A DNA stretch of 7,436 bases from Actinomycetes bacterium (GCA_021801615.1 JAJYXS010000155.1:1-7436), one strand, 5' to 3'; positions 1-6,706 are shown, numbered from the stretch's first letter. Translations and numbers: made by a program. The notes: generated by a model not told the origin, from the letters alone.

Positions 1-413
1 ATGAACGAGAGCGACGTGAGGAGGTGGTCGTCCGCCCGGTTCCGGTGGACCGCCTGCCACAGCCCCACGGGGATGCCGATGACGAACGCCATCCCGAAAC
101 CGAGGCCGTCGAGCAGCAGGGTCTTCGGCAGATCGTCCGCGATCAAGGTGGCAACCGGCAGGTCCTGCTTGTAGGAGAAGCCGAGGTTGCCGGACAGGAG
201 GTGCTTCCAGTACACGAGGAACTGGACGTAGACGGGCTTGTCGAAGCCGTTCACGGCGTTGAAGTGCCTGACGGCTGCAGGCGTCGCCTGGATGCCGAGG
301 ATCGCCCTGGCCGGGCTGCCCGGCAGCAGGTGCGTGATCAAGAAGACGATCAGCGACACCCCGATCACTACGACGCACGCCTGGCCGAGCCGCCTGATCA
401 AGTACGCGGTCAT
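1..413 (-). CDS. ABC transporter permease, DppB/OppB type (N-terminal part, cut by window edge)
   Basis: This is the first 137 residues of an inner-membrane permease of the dipeptide/oligopeptide/nickel ABC importer family. It would form half of the membrane channel with a DppC-type partner. The protein starts MTAYLIRRLGQ. A first membrane helix covers about residues 11-31 and ends in the family-typical LLPGSPA. A periplasmic-side stretch follows with NLGFSYKQDLPV (residues 76-87) and LPKTLLL (95-101), which match the usual 'G-S-pV-lp-TL-L' pattern. A second helix begins near residue 104 (GFGMAFVIGIPVGL). The later helices and the EAA loop lie outside the window. The ATG at 413 is preceded by AGAAGGA (426-420) with a 6-base spacer. 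The gene follows the stop of a decayed binding-protein gene by 32 bases, the usual binding protein-permease order. It probably works with the intact binding protein upstream. The family call is firm; the substrate is unknown. Confidence 0.93.
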   Translation of the reverse strand, partial: MTAYLIRRLGQACVVVIGVSLIVFLITHLLPGSPARAILGIQATPAAVRHFNAVNGFDKPVYVQFLVYWKHLLSGNLGFSYKQDLPVATLIADDLPKTLLLDGLGFGMAFVIGIPVGLWQAVHRNRADDHLLTSLSF

Positions 414-445
414 GGACGATCCTTCTCAGCAGGTCATACGCGGGA

Positions 446-674
446 CTACTTCACCACGAAGTCTCGGGGCAGCATGTCGCCGGTCACCATCCGAGGACTG
501 GGACGAGAGGTTCCGCACGATCCCGGCCCCGCTCGCGTCGCTCTCGTGATCCGCGATCGTATCCTGCGTGGCCCCTGGCGCTGGCACCGGCTGTCCACCG
601 GTCCGCAAGCCGACGCGCCGGATTGCGGCGAGCCCCCCGAGGCACGCAGTGCTCGTCGCCACTGCCGCTAGCAC
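446..674 (-). pseudogene. Decayed remnant of a peptide-type ABC solute-binding protein gene
   Basis: Two pieces match the intact binding protein encoded at 3403-5241. The piece at 560-495 reads TIADHESDASGAGIV then RNLSSQS, against residues 466-487 of the intact protein (TMANYKSDASRVGIV then INLSQQP), 13 of 22 identical. The piece at 487-446 reads VTGDMLPRDFVVK-stop, against ITGNVYPQDFVVK-stop at the intact C-terminus, 8 of 13 identical. The DNA is also visibly alike, for example ctacttcaccacgaagtc at 446-463. The two pieces are in different frames and about 112 residues between them are missing, so this is an internally deleted, frameshifted gene. The part at 674-561 begins VLAAVATSTACLGGLAA, which could be a leftover signal peptide, but I cannot align it to the intact copy. 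The remnant ends 32 bases before the permease start, where a binding-protein gene is expected. Confidence 0.82.
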
Positions 675-682
675 CTCGTAAG

Positions 683-697
683 ATGATCGTTGATCAT
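683..697. promoter_or_regulatory. 15-bp palindrome, candidate repressor operator
   Basis: The sequence atgatc-gtt-gatcat is a perfect inverted repeat of two 6-base arms around a 3-base centre. It lies between the stop of the M20 gene (741) and the decayed binding-protein gene, just upstream of the latter's open frame at 674. That is a sensible place for an operator of an old binding protein-permease transcript. The form resembles operators bound by dimeric winged-helix regulators such as GntR-family proteins, but no regulator gene is in the window. No clear -35/-10 pair was found near it. The remaining sequence between this palindrome and 741 shows only a weak 5-bp inverted repeat. Confidence 0.35.
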
Positions 698-740
698 AAG
701 CACCCGAAGGCTCGATGACAAGTCGATGACGGCGAGGTGC

Positions 741-1952
741 TCAACCGGGCCCTTCGCTGCTGAGCGCCACGGCCGCGTGGAGCGCGATCCCGGCAGCCAT
801 CGCCGACTCGTCGACCAGCATGCGGTTCGAATGGTTGGGCGCAGGATCTGCCTCCCCGGATGGTGCGACTCCCAGGAACGCGAGCGCTCCAGGCACCTTC
901 TGGAGGACGTAGGAGAAGTCCTCTGCGCCCATCTCAGGGGTCGGCATCTCCTGGACGCGCTCGGGGCCGAAGAGCCCACGTGCGATCGCGAGGACCACCT
1001 CTGCGAAGGCGCCGTCGTTGACCGTGGCCGGGTAGCCTCCGTCGTGGACGAGCAGCTCGGCTCGGCACCGGTGAGCGGAAGCGACGCTCCCTGCCACCTC
1101 GGCCATCGCCGAGAGCACCAGCTCCCTGGTCTTCGCAGACACCGTCCGGATGGTTCCTCCCAGCTCGACGTGGTCTGGGATCACGTTGTGCGCAGTGCCG
1201 GCGTGGATCTTCGTCACGGTGACCACGGCCGGGTCGAACGCGTGCACGCGCCGCGTGACCATCGCCTGCAGCGCGCCGACGATCTCGCACGCCGCAGGGA
1301 CCGGATCGATCGCGTCGTGGGGCATCGACCCATGCCCGCCGCGACCGGCGACCGTGATCGTGAAGGAGTCCGCGGACGCCGCAATCGTCCCACCTCTGCT
1401 CATGACCGTCCCCGAGCGGACGTTGGACACGACGTGAAGGGCGAACGCGCGGTCGACAGGTGCAGCCTTGTCGAGCAAGCCTTCTTCGAGCATCAGCCTG
1501 GCGCCCCCGTGGCCCTCCTCGCCGGGCTGGAACATGAAGACGACCCGTCCCTGCAGCTGCTCACGCCTCTCACAGAGCAGCCGCGCGGCTCCGGCGAGCA
1601 TCGCCATGTGGGCGTCGTGCCCACAGGCGTGCATCCGTCCGGCCGCCGACGCGAAGGCCAGGTCCGTGTCCTCGGGCATCTCGAGCGCATCCATGTCGGT
1701 GCGAAGCAGCGTCGTCGGTCCCCGGCGGCCGCCTTCGAGCACGGCGACGATCGACGAGAGGCTGCGCCCGGTCTGCACCGACAGATCCAGACCACTCAGC
1801 GCATCGAGCAGCCGTTGCTGGGTGATCGGGAGGTGGTTGCCGACCTCGGGCTGCGCGTGCAGCTCTCGGCGCAGGCGGATCACGTCCCCGAGCAAGCGGT
1901 TCGCGTCGTCGAGGACCGTCCGATCGACACCCCCTCGCTTCGTGCTCAGCAC
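741..1952 (-). CDS. M20D-family amidohydrolase / aminoacylase-like peptidase
   Basis: This is a cytoplasmic dinuclear-metal hydrolase of the M20D group (hippurate hydrolase, IAA-amino acid hydrolase, N-acyl-L-amino acid amidohydrolase). Members split the amide bond of N-acylated amino acids or small peptides. With the GTG start it has 403 residues, a normal length. Motifs in order are RRELHAQPE (29-37), LRTDMDAL (83-90), HACGHDAHM (108-116) with metal ligands C110 and H112, QPGEEG (142-147) with catalytic E145 and ligand E146, LHV (H173), the lid-domain GGHGSMPHDAIDP (205-217), GTAHNVIPD (252-260), MGAEDFSY (341-348) and PNHSN with ligand H374. All five expected ligands are present, so it should be active. 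The GTG at 1952 is chosen because AAGGGG (1963-1958) precedes it by 5 bases. It overlaps the stop of the upstream PLP-enzyme gene, which implies translational coupling. An ATG at 1979 is possible but has no spaced ribosome site. The acyl group removed cannot be predicted. Confidence 0.93.
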   Translation of the reverse strand: MLSTKRGGVDRTVLDDANRLLGDVIRLRRELHAQPEVGNHLPITQQRLLDALSGLDLSVQTGRSLSSIVAVLEGGRRGPTTLLRTDMDALEMPEDTDLAFASAAGRMHACGHDAHMAMLAGAARLLCERREQLQGRVVFMFQPGEEGHGGARLMLEEGLLDKAAPVDRAFALHVVSNVRSGTVMSRGGTIAASADSFTITVAGRGGHGSMPHDAIDPVPAACEIVGALQAMVTRRVHAFDPAVVTVTKIHAGTAHNVIPDHVELGGTIRTVSAKTRELVLSAMAEVAGSVASAHRCRAELLVHDGGYPATVNDGAFAEVVLAIARGLFGPERVQEMPTPEMGAEDFSYVLQKVPGALAFLGVAPSGEADPAPNHSNRMLVDESAMAAGIALHAAVALSSEGPG

Positions 1953-3169
1953 GTGAACCCCTTGACGACGTCCAGGCATCTCTCGATGTCGTCGCGAGAG
2001 TTGTAGAAGTACGGTGACACCCGGATGCCTGCGGTCGATCCGCTCTTTCGATACGCGATCATCACCTCTTCGTCGAGCAGCACGTCATACAGCCGAAGAT
2101 CACGTTGCTCGTCGCCGGTCGTGAACGTGACGATGCCGGCACGTTCCGGCAGCTGACGGGGCGTCACGATCTTCATACCGGCATCGACGAGACCGTCCAT
2201 GAGCGCGCCGGTCAGCTCGTAGGTTCGCGCCTCGATCCGAGCGGGCCCCACGGCTTCCAGACCTCGCAGTGATGCCGCAAGCGTCAGCGCGCTGAGGTAG
2301 GGCCCGGTCCCACCGCCCTCGAACTTGCTCGCGGACGAGGTGAACACGGCGGGGACCTCGGTCGAGGCGGCGGCGTTCGCGACGAACTCGCTCCATCCCC
2401 CGGGCGGCAGCCGCAGCGCCATGTAGCCGTACGTGTAGGGACGCAGCTCCTCGAGCAGTGGTGCGCGCACGCACAGGAACCCGAGCCCGAACGGGTTGCA
2501 CAACCACTTGCTCCCACCGACCACGACGCAGTCGAGGTCGGTGCGCTCGACGTCCAGCATGCGCGGGCCGAGGTACTGGGTGGCGTCGACGATCGACACC
2601 ACCCCGTGGGAACGGCAGATACGCCCGAGCTCGACGAGGTCGAGAGTGGCTCCGCTCACTTCCTGGGTGGCACTGACGCACACGACCCTCGTCTCGCTCG
2701 TCAGCGACGCCTCGAGCGCCTCGAGGGAGATCGCGCCCGCGCACCCGGGGACGACCTCGAGCCGGATCGCCGACCCGGCGAGCGATCGCCACGGAACGAC
2801 GGTCGCCAGGAACTCGACGTCACTCGTCACGACCCTGGATCCTGGTGCCAAACGGAGCGCCTCAGCGATCACGCGGATCCCCTGCTGGGTGCTCTCGACC
2901 AGAGCGATCTCTTCTTCGGAAGCGTTGATGAGCGCCGCGGCTCGACGCCGCGCCTCGCCCAGATGCTCCAGGATCGAGATGGTCTGGTCGGTCGCGGACC
3001 GGCTGTCCTGGCGGCGGAGCGCCCGGTAGTAGTCCTGCATCGCAGTCAGCGATTCGTTGGGTGGCATGCCCTTCGTTGCGGTGTCGAGGTAGGTCCTCCC
3101 CGTGTCGCCCAGGTACTCCTCCTTGCACTCGGCCCACCCCTTTGCGAGCGCGGGGGGTTCCTCCTTCAT
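1946..3169 (-). CDS. Class V aminotransferase-fold PLP enzyme (isopenicillin N epimerase-like)
   Basis: This is a 407-residue fold-type I PLP enzyme of the class V aminotransferase / cysteine desulfurase superfamily. The N-terminus has YLDTATKG (27-34), followed by the cofactor-phosphate loop ESTQQGI (92-98), VEFLATVVPW (118-127), SATQEVSG (166-173), VDATQYLG (194-201) with cofactor-ring D195 and Q198, and GGSKWLCNPFGLGFL (218-232), where K221 is the Schiff-base lysine. The C-terminus has SKFEGGGTG (281-289) and GIRVSPYFYN (381-390) with the likely carboxylate-binding R383. It is probably not a cysteine desulfurase. The His that stacks on PLP in those enzymes is absent from the VEFLATVVPW segment, and the usual active-site cysteine loop is missing. 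The pattern is closer to epimerase or kynureninase-like members, so the reaction could be epimerisation, lyase chemistry or transamination. The ATG at 3169 lies inside a 14-bp repeat and has no clear upstream ribosome site; a stop a short way upstream limits the start. The gene overlaps the M20 gene downstream. Confidence 0.9.
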   Translation of the reverse strand: MKEEPPALAKGWAECKEEYLGDTGRTYLDTATKGMPPNESLTAMQDYYRALRRQDSRSATDQTISILEHLGEARRRAAALINASEEEIALVESTQQGIRVIAEALRLAPGSRVVTSDVEFLATVVPWRSLAGSAIRLEVVPGCAGAISLEALEASLTSETRVVCVSATQEVSGATLDLVELGRICRSHGVVSIVDATQYLGPRMLDVERTDLDCVVVGGSKWLCNPFGLGFLCVRAPLLEELRPYTYGYMALRLPPGGWSEFVANAAASTEVPAVFTSSASKFEGGGTGPYLSALTLAASLRGLEAVGPARIEARTYELTGALMDGLVDAGMKIVTPRQLPERAGIVTFTTGDEQRDLRLYDVLLDEEVMIAYRKSGSTAGIRVSPYFYNSRDDIERCLDVVKGFTC

Positions 3170-3289
3170 CTGGCTTGCTTCATTCGGATCGTTCTACTTG
3201 GCTCGTTCTACTTGGCTCGTCTTACTCGACTTGCTTCATTTGGCTCGTTTTCTTTGGCTTGTGTCATCTGGCTTGTTTCATCTGGCTCG
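3164..3289. repeat. Nine tandem degenerate 14-bp repeats (minisatellite)
   Basis: Nine consecutive 14-base units run without gaps, starting at 3164, 3178, 3192, 3206, 3220, 3234, 3248, 3262 and 3276. The plus-strand consensus is about yttcatctggctyg. Units 3 and 4 (3192-3219) are identical (ttctacttggctcg), and units 1, 8 and 9 differ by only a few bases. A tenth partial unit may start at 3290 (catgcg). The array is clearly less GC-rich than its surroundings. On the minus strand each unit reads roughly CRAGCCAGATGAAR, and units 1, 2, 6, 8 and 9 contain an ATG. Unit 1 contains the apparent start codon of the PLP-enzyme gene. Because 14 is not a multiple of three, the array is not a protein repeat in any one frame. 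Confidence 0.9.
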
Positions 3290-3336
3290 CATGCGAACGA
3301 GAACCTCCACCGAGGCCGGGCACGGAAGCGACCACG

Positions 3337-3376
3337 GCGCGGCTCCGTGGTCCTCGCCGGGCCCACGGAGCCGCGC
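3337..3376 (-). terminator. Perfect 14-bp stem hairpin after the binding-protein gene
   Basis: The arms gcgcggctccgtgg (3337-3350) and ccacggagccgcgc (3363-3376) are perfect complements around a 12-base loop. On the minus-strand transcript the hairpin begins 26 bases after the stop codon of the binding-protein gene. There is no U-rich tail, which is common for terminators in high-GC bacteria. It may terminate some transcripts or protect the 3' end of the binding-protein mRNA, so that this protein is made in excess over the downstream enzymes, as is usual for ABC importers. A shorter alternative stem, accacg (3331-3336) with cgtggt (3346-3351), would compete with it. Confidence 0.7.
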
Positions 3377-3402
3377 AAGCGGCCGCCCTGCGTGACGACT
3401 TC

Positions 3403-5241
3403 CTACTTCACCACGAAGTCCTGCGGGTACACGTTCCCCGTGATCGGGCTGTACCAGACGTTCTTCACCTTGTTCGACACGGCGTTGACCGTGTAGGTCT
3501 CGATCTGCCACACCTCGAGCTGGTGCTGGATGACCCAGGTGTCATACGCCTTCATGGCCTTCACGGTCTTCGAGCCCGTGGCGGTCTTCGTGACGTCCAT
3601 GAGTGCCGCGAAGGTCTTTGTCACGGGGTAGTCGAGCCCGACGTGGTTCTCGAAGATCGGAGCGCCCTCCGGGTACGGAGAGTTGTAGTTCTCCGCGAAG
3701 CCCGCTCCCCAGTTGGCGATCTGCCAGCCAGGGCTGTCGCATGTGGGCGTCCCGCAGATGTCGCCAACGATCGAATTGAACGGTTGCTGGCTGAGGTTGA
3801 TCACGATCCCGACCCGGCTCGCGTCGCTCTTGTAGTTGGCCATGGTGGCTGTCAGATAGCCGCTTCCGCTGACGTACACGAGCGAGAACTCGAGCTTCTT
3901 CCCCTTCGGGATACCAGCTCCGCACTCCGTCGGCCCGGTGCCAGGCTTGACGCAGGTGGCCGCTCCGCTCGACGGGATCTTCCAACCGTGGGACGTGAGG
4001 AGCTTCCTTGCAGCGGAGATGTCGAACGGGCTCTTCTTCTGGATGGATGCCATGTACGGGTTCGGCGGTTCGGGCGGGATCGGCCCGTAGTCCGGGTACC
4101 CGCCGTCCCCGTGGAGGATGGCCTTGATCTGGGCAGGCTGGTCCATCACGTCGTTCAACGCCTTGCGGATGTACAGCTGGTCGACGAGGGGTCCCACGAC
4201 CGGGCTGTGGTAGTTGAGCGAGAGCATGTTGGCCGCCTCCAACACCGAGCGCACGAGGTGGTAGCCGACGGCCTGCACGCGAGCGGTCTCGCTCAGGTCG
4301 TTCAGGGGCACGTAGCCCAGGCTGACATCACCGGAGAGCACTGCATTGAACTCGGCTGTCGACGAGGTGTACGGGATCTCCTCGAACTTCGCGATGTGGG
4401 GCTTGTCGGGGCCCGAGTACGCGGTGTTCGGCACGAGCGCGACGAACGAGTTGGGTGTGTACTGCTTGAGCTTCCAAGCGCCGTCGACGACCTGCCACAG
4501 CGGGTTCGTGTCGTAGGTGTGCGTGTCCTCTCCTTGCTTTCTCAAGAACGCGTAGACGGCCTTTGCTCCAGCTGTCGTGGTGTCGTATGTCCCGACCGGT
4601 CCTGACGCTGATTCCTTGTCCCAGGCCTGCTGGGGCATCGGCACGACGTGCGCGAGCTCTGTGTCGGTGAACCACGTCGGGTTGTAAGCCTTGTTCAGCT
4701 TGAAGACGACCGTACGCGGACCCACGGCTTTCCAGCTGACCACGTTTGTCGGCATGTTGCCGGGCGCCCACGAGGACCAGCTCTCCTTGTTGGCTTTCAG
4801 GATGTTCATGAAGAACGTGATGTCGCGAGCGCTCAGGGGGGATCCGTCGGACCACTTCCACGGCTTGAGCGTCACGCTCACCTGGGTGTTCCCGTCGCTG
4901 TAGACAGGCGGGTCGGCAAGGCTGAGTGTCGTGTTGATCGCGTTCACGCTCTTCGGGGTGCTGAGCGTGTAGAGCGTCGGCCACATCTGATACTGGAGGT
5001 TGATATTGGCCTCCGCGTTGTTCGCACCTGTCACGAACGGCATGATGTAGTTGGGCGTGCCCTGCGCGCCTTCGGCGAGGCTGACGACCGCGCTCCCGGA
5101 GGATCTGGCCAGGTGGTGGCGGGTACTGGCCGAAGCCGGAGAGGCGACCGAGGCCGCGAGCACGGCCATCATCGAGACGGGCATCAGGGTGGTCGCGCCG
5201 ATCCTGAGCCAGGACCGGTATCGGCGACGATTTTGTTTCAT
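3403..5241 (-). CDS. ABC transporter solute-binding protein, peptide/dipeptide family 5
   Basis: This is an extracytoplasmic binding protein of the DppA/OppA class (SBP family 5), which delivers a peptide-like or other small ligand to an ABC importer. It has 612 residues. The start at 5241 (MKQNRRRYRSWLR) is preceded by AGGAGG (5256-5251) with a 9-base spacer. An upstream in-frame start at 5379 would run into the previous gene. Residues 1-39 form a signal peptide: an Arg-rich n-region, a hydrophobic core at about 14-33 and a cleavage site near PASA. There is no lipobox cysteine. Family signatures are WKWSDGSPLSARDITFF (128-144), NPLWQVVDGAWKLKQY (246-261), PNTAYSG (271-277) and YIRKALNDVMDQPAQI (357-372). 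Four cysteines (430, 440, 496, 501) lie close in pairs and could form disulfides outside the cell. It sits 34 bases after the amidohydrolase gene, so the two are probably co-transcribed. Its likely partner is the permease at 413-1, about 3 kb downstream. The ligand is unknown. Confidence 0.94.
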   Translation of the reverse strand: MKQNRRRYRSWLRIGATTLMPVSMMAVLAASVASPASASTRHHLARSSGSAVVSLAEGAQGTPNYIMPFVTGANNAEANINLQYQMWPTLYTLSTPKSVNAINTTLSLADPPVYSDGNTQVSVTLKPWKWSDGSPLSARDITFFMNILKANKESWSSWAPGNMPTNVVSWKAVGPRTVVFKLNKAYNPTWFTDTELAHVVPMPQQAWDKESASGPVGTYDTTTAGAKAVYAFLRKQGEDTHTYDTNPLWQVVDGAWKLKQYTPNSFVALVPNTAYSGPDKPHIAKFEEIPYTSSTAEFNAVLSGDVSLGYVPLNDLSETARVQAVGYHLVRSVLEAANMLSLNYHSPVVGPLVDQLYIRKALNDVMDQPAQIKAILHGDGGYPDYGPIPPEPPNPYMASIQKKSPFDISAARKLLTSHGWKIPSSGAATCVKPGTGPTECGAGIPKGKKLEFSLVYVSGSGYLTATMANYKSDASRVGIVINLSQQPFNSIVGDICGTPTCDSPGWQIANWGAGFAENYNSPYPEGAPIFENHVGLDYPVTKTFAALMDVTKTATGSKTVKAMKAYDTWVIQHQLEVWQIETYTVNAVSNKVKNVWYSPITGNVYPQDFVVK

Positions 5242-5250
5242 ATCGAGGTT

Positions 5251-5256
5251 CCTCCT
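5251..5256 (-). promoter_or_regulatory. Ribosome binding site of the binding-protein gene
   Basis: AGGAGG lies 9 bases before the ATG at 5241, in the 34-base gap after the amidohydrolase stop. It fixes the start at the signal-peptide methionine rather than at in-frame starts further upstream. Confidence 0.85.
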
Positions 5257-5275
5257 CTTGCAGGGACTTGGCTGA

Positions 5276-6706
5276 TCACACGTTGACAGACTGCTGTGCG
5301 CCCAAAGGGCTGTGCAACCCGACGGACGGCCCTGGGCGCTCTCCAGCCAGCTGGAGCGTGGAACGATCGATGATCTCACCTCCCTTCATGACCATCGAGA
5401 TCTCGAGAAGCCGCGAGACGTCGGTGGTGGGATCTCCGTCGACGAGCACCAGGTCGGCGAGCTTGCCTGGCTCCACGGTTCCCATGCGCAAACCGGCGTC
5501 GAGGAAGCGGGCCGCGTGCGTAGTCGCACAGCACAGCACGTCCCACGGTTCGATGCCTGCATCCTGGAGCAGCTGGAGCTCTCGCAGGAGATCGGGGCCG
5601 AGAGACAGATCGGATCCGCTGACGACGACGGCGCCGGCCTCCACCAGCCTGCGCAGGTTGTCCTGGGCGACCGGGGTCATGACGCGCATCCAGTCCGCCC
5701 ATCGATTGGCCCGCTGCCTCTCGTGCTCGACGGTCTTCAGCCGTTCGCGTTCTTCGGGGGCAACGCAGCGGACGTAGCTGTCCCCATCGAGGAAGCCCGG
5801 GTCGTCGGCGAGACGAACGTAGCGCTCCCCGATGGCAAGGGTGCTCACCACGGGAACCCGTCGTGCGGCGAGCCGTGCGGCGAGCTCCTCGGTCATCGGC
5901 GACTGGATGACCGGGTGCGCCAGCGCGTCGGCGCCACACTCGACCGCCTCGCGGGCTCGCAGCTCGTTGGAGACGTGGACCGTCACTGGGATGTCCTCGT
6001 CGTGGGCGATCTCGACGATCCCGCGCAGCACGTCCACCCCCAGGATGGGGATGAGAGGCCGGATCCCCCAGTTGTGCTCGTCGTAGGTGATCTTCACGAG
6101 GTCGGGCCGGTGGCGCAGATGGGCCCGTAGCTGCGGCTCGTCCTCGGGCAGGCGGTCGACGGCAACGGAATCGGCCAGCTCCGACCCGTGACCGCCGGTG
6201 CACGTCACGAAGGGACCCGCGCAGTGGATGCGAGGTGCAAGGATGCGCCCGCCTCGCTCTGCCTCGCGCAGCGGCCACGCGAGGGTGCCGTAGTTCCCTG
6301 CGTCGAACAAGGTGGTCACTCCGCAATACAGGTAGCCGTGGAGGACCGGCACGAGGTCCTCCAGGGCCGGAGCGGTGCGCTCGGCGCCCATCCGATCGTC
6401 GGAGTGCAGGGCCGAGTGCGGTCCGGAGCGCGGGGCTGCCCGGAGATGGACGTGCGCGTCCGTGAGACCGGGCAGGAGGTAGCGGCCGCCGCACTCGATG
6501 ACGTCGACCGCCTCGGCGCCGGCCGCCCCCGCGGCACTAGCCCCGGCCGCGCCGGCTCCGGCCCCATCGGTTCCGAAGATGGCCACGTCGCTCGTCCCAT
6601 CGACGACGCGGGTGATCTCACCGCCGTCGATGAGCACCGACTGCCCCGAAGGAGTGCGACGACGCGCCAGGTCGACCACGTGCACGTCGCGAAGGACGAG
6701 CGTCAT
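5276..6706 (-). CDS. Metal-dependent amidohydrolase (imidazolonepropionase/prolidase-like, COG1228 type)
   Basis: This is a 476-residue TIM-barrel hydrolase of the amidohydrolase superfamily. The group includes imidazolonepropionase-like enzymes and Xaa-Pro or Xaa-Arg/Lys dipeptidases that hydrolyse amide bonds with one or two metal ions. Visible ligands are DAHVH (83-87, HxH), VKITYD with K205 as probable carboxylated lysine, TVHV (H244), LAHP (H264) and SGSD (D366). The C-terminal small domain has the usual signature ATTHAARFLDAG (394-405) then VEPGKLADLVLVDGDP (411-426). All catalytic positions are present. The start at 6706 gives the typical MTLVLRDVHVVDL opening and has GAGGA (6717-6713) 6 bases upstream. 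An ATG at 6778 sits directly against an AGGAGG with no spacer and is less likely. Residues 48-66 are an Ala/Gly-rich low-complexity insert before the barrel. It is the first intact gene of the window and probably shares a transcript with the binding protein. The substrate is not predictable; a dipeptide or cyclic amide would fit. Confidence 0.92.
   Translation of the reverse strand: MTLVLRDVHVVDLARRRTPSGQSVLIDGGEITRVVDGTSDVAIFGTDGAGAGAAGASAAGAAGAEAVDVIECGGRYLLPGLTDAHVHLRAAPRSGPHSALHSDDRMGAERTAPALEDLVPVLHGYLYCGVTTLFDAGNYGTLAWPLREAERGGRILAPRIHCAGPFVTCTGGHGSELADSVAVDRLPEDEPQLRAHLRHRPDLVKITYDEHNWGIRPLIPILGVDVLRGIVEIAHDEDIPVTVHVSNELRAREAVECGADALAHPVIQSPMTEELAARLAARRVPVVSTLAIGERYVRLADDPGFLDGDSYVRCVAPEERERLKTVEHERQRANRWADWMRVMTPVAQDNLRRLVEAGAVVVSGSDLSLGPDLLRELQLLQDAGIEPWDVLCCATTHAARFLDAGLRMGTVEPGKLADLVLVDGDPTTDVSRLLEISMVMKGGEIIDRSTLQLAGERPGPSVGLHSPLGAQQSVNV

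Noticed and set aside
700..740. Terminator after the M20 gene (gcacc ... ggtgc)
   Set aside because: Only five base pairs close a 31-base loop and there is no U tract.
690..2006. Long plus-strand open frame (438 codons) opposite the M20 gene
   Set aside because: Its product is rich in Arg, His, Asp and Gly with no domain pattern, and it lies opposite a gene with all catalytic motifs. It is an antisense by-product of high-GC codon use.
1946..3169. Cysteine desulfurase (SufS/IscS) assignment for the PLP enzyme
   Set aside because: The PLP-stacking His and the catalytic cysteine loop are not seen, and no Fe-S assembly genes are nearby.
3164..3289. CRISPR array
   Set aside because: The units are 14 bases, directly adjacent and without spacers, and no cas gene is present.
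3061..4605. Long plus-strand open frame (514 codons) crossing the repeats and antisense to the binding protein
   Set aside because: It runs through the 14-bp repeats and then antisense to a confident gene, and its composition is Arg/Val/His-rich without recognisable motifs. The hydrophobic stretch in it comes from the repeats.
5242..5379. Longer N-terminus for the binding protein starting at 5379
   Set aside because: It would overlap the amidohydrolase gene by about 100 bases and bury the signal peptide. The start at 5241 has a good ribosome site and a normal leader.
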